The translations under genes were made by a program, and so were the position numbers. Positions 7,530-15,859 of a DNA stretch of 64,000 nt are shown one piece after another. How positions within the stretch are numbered: position 1 is the stretch's first letter; each line of letters opens with the position of its first letter. The DNA lies in the IMG/VR virus record IMGVR_UViG_3300008448_000067, positions 1 to 64,000 of that record; one strand, 5' to 3'. A model generated the notes under the pieces. That model ran no database searches and was not told the origin of the DNA. It saw only the letters and a program-made list of their open reading frames with translations. The stretch is from a virus.

Positions 7530-8508
7530 ACTTTACGTTTCTTGAAATTGCAGTTACATAGTTAGCCATATGAGCTGGTACTTCTACAATTTGATTGGTA
7601 CCTTCTTCGGCTTCTTCAGTAATTACTCCGGTAGTACCTTCTTTCTTTTCAGAGAAGTACTTATTCTTAAGAATGTGGAGCTTTTTGGCATATGTCTCAG
7701 AATTACCAAATTCAATGCCTTCTGCTAGTGTGCGAAGCTTTTCAATTTGTGTTGCCACTAAGCCCTCACTAACTTCGTCAAAAGTAGCTTCCATGGTTGC
7801 TTCATCAATAACTGATTGAAGCTCAAGCTGCTTATTCACAGATTCGTCAAGCTTACTTTCTAGATCTTCGATTTGAGCTTGAAGCTCACCAAGAATGTCA
7901 AGCTTTTCATCAGGTACATTAATGTAACTTTCAGCAAACAGATTACGCAGACCTTCCATGAAGTCTTCTGCAACGTTTGCGCGGATCGATGATTCGATAG
8001 CAATCTTGTTATCTTCGATCCACTGTTCCACTACGTAGTCAAGATATTGATCGACCTTTTCGGTCATCTCTTCTTGAATAGCAACTACAGCTTCATCAAG
8101 CTTTGTTGCAAATTCTTCTTCTAGGCGAACTGTTTCCAGATTCATACGAGCTGTAACAGCGGCTTCAAAAATAGTCGAAGCGCGCTCCTTGAATTCTTCA
8201 GAAAGATCTTCGCCGCTGAACATTTCAGCTACGTCTTCCTTAACTGCACCAAGAGTTGCAGCTGGCATCTGTCCAAGAGCAGGACCGCCACCAGGGGCAG
8301 TTGCTGAAGGAACACCGTCGGCGCTGTACTTCTTAATAGAATCATTGAAGAGATGCGATAGATCTTCTTTACCAAGCTGAGCTAACAGCGAAGTAAATGT
8401 AGCAAGCATCTCAATACGAGTTGGATTTGGCTTTAGTGTTTCCGAAGCCGCTGATTCGTCAAGATTTTCTTCGTTCTCAACGATATCAGTTAGGTCCTTA
8501 TCTGACAT
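7528..8508 (-). CDS. gp22: gp22 prohead core scaffold protein
   Basis: Internal scaffold around which the T4-type prohead assembles, later degraded by gp21. The 326 residues are highly acidic and mostly helical, with long coiled-coil segments (about residues 120-250), typical of gp22 (T4: 269). Position directly between gp21 and gp23 fixes the call. L-x-E sites are scattered through the chain, as expected of a gp21 substrate. AAGGAG lies ahead of ATG 8508, and a late promoter lies 26-33 bases upstream. A Pro/Gly/Ala-rich linker near residues 68-85 is a local feature. Confidence 0.92.
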   Translation of the reverse strand: MSDKDLTDIVENEENLDESAASETLKPNPTRIEMLATFTSLLAQLGKEDLSHLFNDSIKKYSADGVPSATAPGGGPALGQMPAATLGAVKEDVAEMFSGEDLSEEFKERASTIFEAAVTARMNLETVRLEEEFATKLDEAVVAIQEEMTEKVDQYLDYVVEQWIEDNKIAIESSIRANVAEDFMEGLRNLFAESYINVPDEKLDILGELQAQIEDLESKLDESVNKQLELQSVIDEATMEATFDEVSEGLVATQIEKLRTLAEGIEFGNSETYAKKLHILKNKYFSEKKEGTTGVITEEAEEGTNQIVEVPAHMANYVTAISRNVK

Positions 8509-8533
8509 TTTGCACTCCTTAGTTAATTTAACT

Positions 8534-8541
8534 TATTTATT
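8534..8541 (-). promoter_or_regulatory. late promoter for gp22 (AATAAATA)
   Basis: AATAAATA on the minus strand between the gp21 stop (8546) and the gp22 ATG (8508), at a spacing typical of the other late promoters here. Confidence 0.75.
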
Positions 8542-8545
8542 TGAT

Positions 8546-9217
8546 TCAGGATTTCGAAATATTGTTGAGAAAATTCTCAAAAATCTTAAATTTCTTTGCT
8601 TCTAGTTCTCTAGAAGTTGCGGCTTTTTCAATGATTTGAACTGTTTGTTCTACAACTTGAGCTTTCTTTGCAATAAGTAGATCGTTTTCCCATATCCACT
8701 CTACACCTTCCATGATGCCATTGACAAAAGCATCAGGAGCAGAAGGGTCTGCTACAATATCAGCTGCAGTTGCTAAGTAAAAGTCATTTTGTACTTCATT
8801 GATTCCTTCTTTGTTAAGCTTTAATGAGCCCATACCACGAGAAGAAACACCAAGCTTTACACCCTCAGAAACAAGACCTTTGGCAATGCTACCAAAAGGA
8901 GTATCCATAAGCTTAGCTTTGCCGATGAAGTTATTACCTTCTTGGCGAAGATTTGTAATAAGATGAGAAACTCGATCAAGATTAATCTGTGGACCTTCTG
9001 GGTGACCAAGTTCACCTAGAGCTCTGCCAGACTTTACATATGCTTCGTTGTAGCGTTCAACTTCTTTGGCAAGAGTTTCAACTGGATACATACGTCCGTT
9101 GCGATTCTTGATGCCACCCTGAAGAAACACGCCTTCGATGAATACGTTCTTCTTGCCGTCTTCTCTAGCTTCAGTAACTGTTTTGAGGTCTTCAAAGACT
9201 TCTGTAATAAGTTTCAT
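8546..9217 (-). CDS. gp21: gp21 prohead maturation protease
   Basis: Serine protease of the T4 gp21 / herpesvirus-assemblin type that cleaves gp23, gp22 and the other core proteins during head maturation. The length is 223 residues (T4: 212). The triad region is visible: H72 in GELGHPEG, serine in GVSSRGMGS (S125/S126) and aspartate in ADIVADPSAP (D153/D157). NRNGRMYP near residues 38-45 is also characteristic. The C-terminal tail is lysine-rich and probably removed by self-cleavage. AAGG precedes ATG 9217. Confidence 0.95.
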   Translation of the reverse strand: MKLITEVFEDLKTVTEAREDGKKNVFIEGVFLQGGIKNRNGRMYPVETLAKEVERYNEAYVKSGRALGELGHPEGPQINLDRVSHLITNLRQEGNNFIGKAKLMDTPFGSIAKGLVSEGVKLGVSSRGMGSLKLNKEGINEVQNDFYLATAADIVADPSAPDAFVNGIMEGVEWIWENDLLIAKKAQVVEQTVQIIEKAATSRELEAKKFKIFENFLNNISKS

Positions 9218-9226
9218 TTTCTTACC

Positions 9227-9625
9227 TTAACTGTTATTATATTCAGAAATGAATGTGCCAACCTTTTGAAGTTCAAAAAGAACATAACCATTTGCAGTTC
9301 CGACAAACTCTACACTAAGGTTTGCTGTTTGACTGACAGTAAGAGCCATACCGCATCCGGCATAGTCCTTGTAACCTGTCGAATCATATATTGCAATAGG
9401 AGTTGCACCGCGCTTGATTACGGCATAACCGTTCGGATCAAGGCCCCAGTATATCTGAGTAATATAAGCACCAGAAAGAACTTCATTGCTAACTGCAAGA
9501 CATGTAGCAGATGAATCGACGTTTGTTGTAGTACTATTACCAGATACTTTAATCGTAGTATTAGCAGCAGAAACGTGAATAGTGGCAGCAGTATTTTTCT
9601 TATTTGAAATAATTGTTACGGCCAT
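9227..9625 (-). CDS. putative virion protein between gp68-like and gp21 (132 aa)
   Basis: Not recognised as a named family. The 132 residues are rich in Thr, Ser, Asn, Ala and Val with alternating strand-forming segments, little charge and two cysteines. This composition is typical of small beta-sandwich virion proteins, such as head decorations or fibre tips. AGAGGTG precedes ATG 9625, which overlaps the stop of the gp68-like gene (TAATG). Placement inside the head-assembly block suggests a capsid-associated protein; that is inference from context. Confidence 0.65.
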   Translation of the reverse strand: MAVTIISNKKNTAATIHVSAANTTIKVSGNSTTTNVDSSATCLAVSNEVLSGAYITQIYWGLDPNGYAVIKRGATPIAIYDSTGYKDYAGCGMALTVSQTANLSVEFVGTANGYVLFELQKVGTFISEYNNS

Positions 9626-10881
9626 TATTCACCTCTATGACTAATTGCGAAGTCGAGCATTGAATCAACACCTTCTGGTGTCTGACATGCTTCAAGGAAC
9701 TTCTTTTGGTTGTCTTCATTTAATTTATCAAACACAGAAAGCATGGTACGACGATGTGATTCTGTGAGATCACCAAGAAGCTCAGCTAGCTTTTCTTCCT
9801 TACGAAGTGGCTTACCACCACGTTCTGCAGTAAGTTTAGCAGCAATCGCCATAGCACGACGCTTCTCTTGCGACTTGCCCTTGAACTGTGGAGCATCAGA
9901 CTTCTGGAAATCCTTAATTACAGTTCCCATCGAAGCCTTGTCCATGTTGAGCTTTTCTTCGATTTCGACTTCTTCCTTAGCATTTACTTTAGCTTTACCA
10001 GCTAGTTTTCTAGTTGCTTTTGAAATACCAATTTGGCGAGTAAGGCTCTTCATGATCTTACCTGAATCATACTTACCTTCACCACCTTCTTTCTTACCGG
10101 CACGATAAGCTTGGTTATGAACGTCTTGAGCTGACTTTTCAATGTATGAGTGAAGAGTGTTCTTCGACAGTTCGTCAATATGTTCGGCTTCTTCAGTCTT
10201 CAGGCTTTCACCGCGCTTTACAAGTTGCTTGCCAGAAGCTTGTGCGCCTGCTGCTCTCTTACGAAGAGTCTTGGTATCCTTCTGATCCTTCGACCAGTCG
10301 CCACCGCCCATCTTCATCTTATCGACGATAGCGTTGCCTTGAGCACGAGCCTTCTTGCGATAGCTTTGCAGTGTAGCAGTTGACAGCTCGTCGATTTGCT
10401 CTTCTTCGAGTCTATTGACACCGAGCTTCTTGCGAACAGCGTGTGAAAGAGCAACGTACCCTACACCGAAATCATTAGCAGCTGAACGAACATGGCTCTT
10501 ACGAACATTATCGCCATAGCGCTTGATTAGGTGTGCTGCGATCTTAGCTGATTCATCTAGCTCTTCAGCTTCTTCAGCGACTTTCTTTTTCTTGCGAAGA
10601 AGTTTGAAGTCATGAGCATCGACCTTGCCATTCTTGTTGGCATCGATCTTATGCTGATTGCCCTTGAGTTCCTCGTAGACCTTCTCGTCTTCGCCTGGGT
10701 TATAGCCATGACGCTCTTTACGGCGGTCGATCGGCTTTACCTTTGAACCCTTGAATACTTCATCACCATTGCCATTGCGATCTGGGTGCTTGACAACAAC
10801 GTGCTTATCCACGAACTTCTGTTCGTCAGGATTTTTAACCTTCAGGTAACCTTCTAGGAATTGATTAAGCGTCTTCGCCAT
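9625..10881 (-). CDS. gp68: gp68-like prohead core protein with EF-hand-like loops (418 aa)
   Basis: Assigned by position (portal gp20 - acidic gp67 - this gene - gp21) and by a highly charged Lys/Glu-rich chain. It is about three times the size of T4 gp68 (141 residues). ATG 10881 is preferred over TTG 10890, giving MAKTLNQFLEGY. Two calcium-site-like loops are visible near residues 34-43 (DRNGNGDEVF) and 80-91 (DANKNGKVDAHD). A segment of the type IDELS-x-x-TL-x-SY occurs twice, near residues 165 and 240. The function as scaffold/core protein is inferred; the EF-hand-like loops are unusual for the role. Confidence 0.65.
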   Translation of the reverse strand: MAKTLNQFLEGYLKVKNPDEQKFVDKHVVVKHPDRNGNGDEVFKGSKVKPIDRRKERHGYNPGEDEKVYEELKGNQHKIDANKNGKVDAHDFKLLRKKKKVAEEAEELDESAKIAAHLIKRYGDNVRKSHVRSAANDFGVGYVALSHAVRKKLGVNRLEEEQIDELSTATLQSYRKKARAQGNAIVDKMKMGGGDWSKDQKDTKTLRKRAAGAQASGKQLVKRGESLKTEEAEHIDELSKNTLHSYIEKSAQDVHNQAYRAGKKEGGEGKYDSGKIMKSLTRQIGISKATRKLAGKAKVNAKEEVEIEEKLNMDKASMGTVIKDFQKSDAPQFKGKSQEKRRAMAIAAKLTAERGGKPLRKEEKLAELLGDLTESHRRTMLSVFDKLNEDNQKKFLEACQTPEGVDSMLDFAISHRGE

Positions 10882-11191
10882 CGTCTTCAAACCCTTCTAA
10901 ATCTTCGTCTTCTAAATCTTCGTCTTCGTCGTCCCAGTCGATATCGTCTAAATCATCGTCGTCAAGATCTAGATCGTCATCATCGAGATCTAAATCATCG
11001 TCGTCAAGATCTAGATCATCGTCGTCGTCGACAGAATCTTCTTGCGAAGCAAACATACTTTGTGCTACAGAGATTTTCATATCATCAATAGCTGTGCTTG
11101 CTTTTTGACCCATAATTTCATCGAAAGCAGAAGCAAATTTAGTTGGCTGCTGATTCATAGAGTAATTAAGTAGATCATCAATATCGGCCAT
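10865..11191 (-). CDS. gp67: gp67-like acidic prohead core protein
   Basis: A 108-residue protein starting MADIDDLLNYSM. GGAGG lies five bases before ATG 11191, which is preferred over TTG 11203. The second half is almost only Asp, Leu and Glu, with DLDLDDDD repeated three times, then a DDIDWDDEDED tail. T4 gp67 is likewise a small prohead core protein with an extremely acidic C-terminus, and the position just after portal gp20 is the same. A late promoter sits 22-29 bases upstream. The end overlaps the next gene by 17 bases. Confidence 0.82.
   Translation of the reverse strand: MADIDDLLNYSMNQQPTKFASAFDEIMGQKASTAIDDMKISVAQSMFASQEDSVDDDDDLDLDDDDLDLDDDDLDLDDDDLDDIDWDDEDEDLEDEDLEGFEDDGEDA
10948..11030 (-). 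repeat. tandem repeats encoding the acidic tail of gp67
   Basis: Three near-identical units of about 21 bases rich in ATCGTC and AGATCT encode the repeated DLDLDDDD segments. The high identity suggests expansion by slippage or unequal exchange. Confidence 0.75.
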
Positions 11192-11212
11192 AGTTTCCTC
11201 CAAAATTTTTAT

Positions 11213-11220
11213 TATTTATA
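11213..11220 (-). promoter_or_regulatory. late promoter for gp67 (TATAAATA)
   Basis: A perfect TATAAATA on the minus strand, immediately after the gp20 stop codon and 22 bases before the gp67 ATG. Confidence 0.8.
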
Positions 11221-12864
11221 TCACGCGGGTTTCTTAACTAGATCTGGAACTTTAGGTAGAGAAGGAACTTTAGAAGTCTTTCCTGTGTCTGGTCCTAATG
11301 CTCCACTGGTATCTTCCGGTCCTTGATCTTCTACAGGCTGGCCATCAGATCCCATTTCAACCGGTGGATTATATTGTGGGTTGTCTTGTTCTTCTACAAT
11401 TTGTTCATCAATTTCTTTTATATCTCTTTCAGTCTGATACAGAACATTACGGCGTATCCATTCGTGTGAATAATACTTGCCGGTGTAATCATCAATATCA
11501 CGAAGCATTGATACACGATCACGAAGAATTTCAGTGTTTCTTAATTCGGAAAAATGATTGTCTTCTGAATATTCGTATTTGAAATTAGATTTAAATTCTT
11601 GCCAATCTTCACTAGTAATAACACCCTTTAGAATCAATTGTTTCTCAAGAATTTTATTAAAGAGTTCTGAAAACTTACCACGAAGGCGAGTAACAAACTT
11701 AGCAAATTTAACTTCATCGCGTGATATTTCAGTAGCACGACCAAAATTATAACTTTGTTCTGGATCAAGACGAGTAACTGGAACATTTAATGATTTATAA
11801 AGCTTGCGTTGGAAGTAAACCACATCATCCATTTGACCGAGGTTTTGACCACCGGGAAGAGTTGTAATTTCTGTTCCTTTACCACCCTCACGTCGTGGCA
11901 GCCAGAAATCTTCAAGCATTGTCATGTGCTTACGATCATCGCGAATTTCACCGGTCTGAGCGTCATAAACTACACGATTCTTAAAGCGAGTCATAATATC
12001 ACGAAGATATTGCTCAGCTTTCATCTTTGGTAAATTACCAACATCAATGTAGAAGACTCGGCGTTCAGGAGCTCGTGAAATACGGTAGATAACCAGAGAG
12101 TCTTCCATTGACTTTAACTGATTGAGAGGTTTGATTGCTTTCTGTAAATGACCAATTACCATATCACCACCGACATTTACAAGTCCAGATGATACACTAA
12201 CAACAGCATCTACTGCAATCCGGATTCCTTGTGAGCCGGGATCATTATAAGTAGAGCCTTGAGTAGGAGCTTTAGCAAATCCTTTATCATTATAGATAAA
12301 GAATTCTTCTACAGTTTTATTAACCATGGCACTAGAAGTTTTATTTACTCGAGCTCGTCTTTGAGTTTTGATCTTACGAATTTTACGAGGATCAACATAT
12401 CTTAATTCTTTAATTCCATCCCGCGGAGTTTTTTCATCAATAATAGCATGATAGTATAGTCTACCATCAACATACCATTTACGGAAAATTTCATAAGCGT
12501 GTTGATTAAATTCAAGCAACTCAAGAGTATTGTCAAACTCTTCTAGAATCATCTTCTTGATATTTTCAGGTTGTTTTAAATCGTCAAGGTTAAGACTTAC
12601 GATCTCTTTCTTTGGATCCATAACAATAGCTTCATTGATAATATCATCAACAGCCATTTCAATGTCTGGGTGCATAGAAATTTCACGATACTTGCTAACA
12701 AGTTCCGCTTCGTTTCTTACTGAACCTTCAAGATCGACATATTGGCCATAAGCACCACCTTCAGAAACAACAAGAGCTCCATCTTCTTCCACTTTTGGTG
12801 CAAATGAAGGAAGTTCTTGTTCTGGTTTCTTTCTTACAATCTGAAAACCAAATAATTCGGCCAT
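11221..12864 (-). CDS. gp20: gp20 portal vertex protein
   Basis: Dodecameric portal at the unique head vertex, used for prohead initiation, DNA entry and neck attachment. The 547 residues are near T4 gp20 (524). Typical segments include GSVRNEAELVSKYREISMHP, DDIINEAIV, the YFQRKLYKSLNVPVTRLDPE region and the C-terminal Pro/Gly/Gln-rich tail. AGGAGTCCTC precedes ATG 12864. No late promoter is seen between the terminator after gp19 and this start, so its transcript may come from readthrough or an unrecognised promoter. Confidence 0.96.
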   Translation of the reverse strand: MAELFGFQIVRKKPEQELPSFAPKVEEDGALVVSEGGAYGQYVDLEGSVRNEAELVSKYREISMHPDIEMAVDDIINEAIVMDPKKEIVSLNLDDLKQPENIKKMILEEFDNTLELLEFNQHAYEIFRKWYVDGRLYYHAIIDEKTPRDGIKELRYVDPRKIRKIKTQRRARVNKTSSAMVNKTVEEFFIYNDKGFAKAPTQGSTYNDPGSQGIRIAVDAVVSVSSGLVNVGGDMVIGHLQKAIKPLNQLKSMEDSLVIYRISRAPERRVFYIDVGNLPKMKAEQYLRDIMTRFKNRVVYDAQTGEIRDDRKHMTMLEDFWLPRREGGKGTEITTLPGGQNLGQMDDVVYFQRKLYKSLNVPVTRLDPEQSYNFGRATEISRDEVKFAKFVTRLRGKFSELFNKILEKQLILKGVITSEDWQEFKSNFKYEYSEDNHFSELRNTEILRDRVSMLRDIDDYTGKYYSHEWIRRNVLYQTERDIKEIDEQIVEEQDNPQYNPPVEMGSDGQPVEDQGPEDTSGALGPDTGKTSKVPSLPKVPDLVKKPA

Positions 12865-12881
12865 GAGGACTCCTAATTAAC

Positions 12882-12915
12882 AAAAAAAAGTAAGGGGAGT
12901 GATTACCCCTTACTT
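12882..12915 (-). terminator. intrinsic terminator between gp19 and gp20
   Basis: A stem of about 10 bp (12888-12897 with 12906-12915; GGGG/CCCC core), an 8-base loop, and an eight-T run on the minus strand. It begins one base after the gp19 stop codon. Confidence 0.88.
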
Positions 12916-12916
12916 A

Positions 12917-13453
12917 TTATTCACCACCGGCGTTGTCGGTAGCGCCACCACTTACAGTCCAATAATCATATGAGAATGTAACCTGGAATGATTCAATTTG
13001 ATCAGTTGTTCCCCAATCTAATTCTATTGGAGAAATAACACTTGGAAAAATTCCATTGAACTTGTATTCACGTAATGCGGTTCCATCTTTTGCATACTGA
13101 ATTACAGTAGCATTAGACTTGTAACGATTAATTTCGCGAACGTTGCGTTCAAATCTATTAATCTGATTTGACCATTCTTCCATTGCATTACGGATTAAAA
13201 AGTCTTCATCATTAATAATTGTAACTGTCCAATCGCCAAAAGTTCTATCTCCTGCCAACTTCATTTGTCGGCCAAAGTAAAACACTGGAATTACTCCCAA
13301 TTGAGCTTCTGGAATCTGAGCAGCTTGCACCAAGAATGGTGATTTGAGATCACCAGAACTATTTGCAGGATTGTTAATACGCACCTGGAAAAGATTCTGA
13401 CGAGCGCCGCCATAGACCAGTTGGCTTCTCATTTCATTGATATTAAAAGCCAT
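12917..13453 (-). CDS. gp19: gp19 tail tube protein
   Basis: Forms the inner tube of the contractile tail. The 178 residues are near T4 gp19 (163). Recognised by the N-terminal GGARQNLFQVRI, PFLVQAAQIPEAQLG, RTFGDWTVTIINDEDF and the C-terminal FQVTFSYDYW. AGGAGG precedes ATG 13453, a strong ribosome site for an abundant protein. It is bounded by its own late promoter and a terminator, so it can be transcribed as a short, high-copy unit. Confidence 0.96.
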   Translation of the reverse strand: MAFNINEMRSQLVYGGARQNLFQVRINNPANSSGDLKSPFLVQAAQIPEAQLGVIPVFYFGRQMKLAGDRTFGDWTVTIINDEDFLIRNAMEEWSNQINRFERNVREINRYKSNATVIQYAKDGTALREYKFNGIFPSVISPIELDWGTTDQIESFQVTFSYDYWTVSGGATDNAGGE

Positions 13454-13476
13454 TCTTATTTCCTCCTAGTTTCTTT

Positions 13477-13484
13477 TATTTATT
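13477..13484 (-). promoter_or_regulatory. late promoter for gp19 (AATAAATA)
   Basis: AATAAATA on the minus strand, sharing two bases with the gp18 stop codon (TAATAAATA), 24 bases before the gp19 ATG. Confidence 0.8.
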
Positions 13485-15810
13485 AAAACTGGCCGACAAT
13501 TTCATTGAACTCTACACCAGATCTTACAGCAACAAAGTTCAATTGAATGAAGTTGATGCTCTTAGCTGGTTTAATGTAGATATCACCAACAAAGCGATTA
13601 GTATCAATAACTTCTGCTGTATTGTTTGTTTCATCGCAAACAACACGGAAGTCTGTAATACCACGGCGACCTTGAACATCACGGAGGAATGGTTCAATTA
13701 GATTTAGGAATTGTGCTCTAGTAAACTCATCATTGAATTCAAAGAGCATTTGATTTGCGGCAGTTGCAATTGTCTTTTCTAGAATAATGAACAAACGACG
13801 TACGTTGATACGATCGAAAGCGCTCGGACGTCCAAGAGCAGTCTTATCGCCGAATAGAATAGTTCCCTGTCCTGGTTGTGTAATTACTGGGTTAACATCA
13901 TTCTTATAAAGAAGATCACGATCTGTCTTGCTTGGGCTATAAGCTAGCTTTACAAGATTCTTGATCTGGCCACGAGTATAACCAGCAGGCGAGAACCAAG
14001 GATCACGTAGATCATCAGAACGAGCTGTCAGACCAGCAATATCACCATTCAGTGGAACATATCGATATACGTCATTGTATTTGTCGTACTGATACTTGTA
14101 ACCCGAGTCGATGAATGCATACGAGCTATTGCGTACGCTCTGACGGAAGGTTACAATGTTTGAAGCTTGTGAACCTTCTACTCCGCTTCCGACAACATCA
14201 GCTCTTTCAGGAGAAACGAATACTACACAGTCTTTACGACTTTCAGCAATATTATCAATTAGATAGTTAGCTAATTGTGCTCCGTTAGATAAACCAACAG
14301 ACTTTCCAGTTATGAGTAGAGATACATCGACAGAAGTTGGATCTGAGAATAAATCATATGCTGAGGCGAGTGCTGTTACAGGAGCATTAGTTTCTGTAAT
14401 ACCATCACGGCCAGCAATAAACGACTTAGAGTATGGAACAGATGTAGTCGAATTAGCAAGACTTCCTGCTAATCCAGTAGCATCTTCAGAGCGATCGCCG
14501 GTTGCCCACACATAGCGCGAGTTGTCATTAATAACTGTTTTATAGAAAGCTGTTGTACCATCTTCACCAATAGCATCTGAAGCACGAGATAGATTCTCAT
14601 AAACTTCTAGAACAGTTCCTGGCGTACCTGAGAACTTACCATCTTCGTCGACAACTACAACACTTACTTCATCAACAACAGTTAAACCACGGTCTGATAA
14701 GTAACGCGATGTGCCTGGAGCCGCCGGAATAGTATTATAGAATTCCCAATTACGAGTGATTGTATTTGCTGTGTAATTTGCTGCACGATTCCAAGTATCT
14801 TCAAATGTGATCGAGAAGTAAGCTTGAGTAGCAGCATCATCAGATGTAATTGTTGGTAGAGATTTAATCTTCAGTGCTTGTGTACCTACACTGCTATTAC
14901 CAAGTTGAATATAATCACCAACAGATAGAGATTGTAAAATATTATTAGCAGTTGTTTTTACTTCAGCATAAGATAAAGTACCTGAACCAGCATAAGTTAA
15001 GAATACATTTGCTGTTGATGAGTTAACATTAATGCTAATACCACCAGCCGCAAGTAAACCAAGTTCATATGTAGCTGATGTTCCACCAACACTAGTGTTG
15101 CTAAATGGATCAATTGTACGTACATATTGAGCAGCTGAAGAACACTGTGAAACACGTAGAGAATTTCCAAGGTCGCCAGGATAACGAGCTACAAACTGTG
15201 TATTTACAAATGCTGAATTTGCTGGACCCTTGTCTTCAAAGTCATCAGCATTCTTTACAATATTGCTAGCAAGAGCAACAACTCCACTATTAGCAACAGC
15301 ATTCAGAGCAAGAGTATTTGCAAAGAAGTTAAGTTGAGCATCTGTAGAAGAGGTAGCATTTGCACTTAGAACGACTGTAGTATTTGCAGAACCAGCTGAT
15401 GTAGCAGAAACAACAACAGTTCCATCTGGAATTCCTGCACCAAATACAGCATAACCTGCAGCAATACCATAAGTATTACCAGTTAAAATAACTGTTGAGT
15501 TGCTATTTAGATTTGCAGAAGCGGCAGCAACTGTATTAGAAAAACCGGTTGTTACTGCAGCACGACTTACATATAAAGCATTACCATATGCGAGAAAGTT
15601 TGCTGCTGTAAAGAATGTTTCATAATCGTCGGTTGTTGGCTTGCCGTAGCGCGCCGCTAACATATTTTCTGAATCTACTAGAATAAATTTCCCGATTGGA
15701 CCCCATCCAAATACACCAGCAAATCCACCAACAGTGGTGGCTAAAGCTGGTACAGTAGTTGAAAGATCAATCTCGGAAATATTAATTCCAGGGCTGACTT
15801 GAAACGCCAT
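13483..15810 (-). CDS. gp18: gp18 tail sheath protein
   Basis: Contractile sheath subunit of 775 residues (T4: 659). Recognised by the N-terminal SPGINISEIDLSTTVP segment and the C-terminal region with FDRINVRRLFIILEKTI, ALFEF-type helix, NLIEPFLRDVQGRRGITDF and YIKPAKSINFIQLNFVA, which are conserved in contractile sheaths. The extra length lies in a Ser/Thr/Ala-rich surface domain around residues 110-330. AGGGAG precedes ATG 15810. A late promoter overlaps the gp17 stop just upstream. Confidence 0.96.
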   Translation of the reverse strand: MAFQVSPGINISEIDLSTTVPALATTVGGFAGVFGWGPIGKFILVDSENMLAARYGKPTTDDYETFFTAANFLAYGNALYVSRAAVTTGFSNTVAAASANLNSNSTVILTGNTYGIAAGYAVFGAGIPDGTVVVSATSAGSANTTVVLSANATSSTDAQLNFFANTLALNAVANSGVVALASNIVKNADDFEDKGPANSAFVNTQFVARYPGDLGNSLRVSQCSSAAQYVRTIDPFSNTSVGGTSATYELGLLAAGGISINVNSSTANVFLTYAGSGTLSYAEVKTTANNILQSLSVGDYIQLGNSSVGTQALKIKSLPTITSDDAATQAYFSITFEDTWNRAANYTANTITRNWEFYNTIPAAPGTSRYLSDRGLTVVDEVSVVVVDEDGKFSGTPGTVLEVYENLSRASDAIGEDGTTAFYKTVINDNSRYVWATGDRSEDATGLAGSLANSTTSVPYSKSFIAGRDGITETNAPVTALASAYDLFSDPTSVDVSLLITGKSVGLSNGAQLANYLIDNIAESRKDCVVFVSPERADVVGSGVEGSQASNIVTFRQSVRNSSYAFIDSGYKYQYDKYNDVYRYVPLNGDIAGLTARSDDLRDPWFSPAGYTRGQIKNLVKLAYSPSKTDRDLLYKNDVNPVITQPGQGTILFGDKTALGRPSAFDRINVRRLFIILEKTIATAANQMLFEFNDEFTRAQFLNLIEPFLRDVQGRRGITDFRVVCDETNNTAEVIDTNRFVGDIYIKPAKSINFIQLNFVAVRSGVEFNEIVGQF

Positions 15811-15851
15811 TGTTATCTCCCTTAGTCGAAGGTTATATACGAGTTTTGTTT

Positions 15852-15859
15852 TATTTATA
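15852..15859 (-). promoter_or_regulatory. late promoter for gp18 (TATAAATA)
   Basis: A perfect TATAAATA on the minus strand whose internal TAA is the stop codon of gp17, about 42 bases before the gp18 ATG. Confidence 0.82.
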
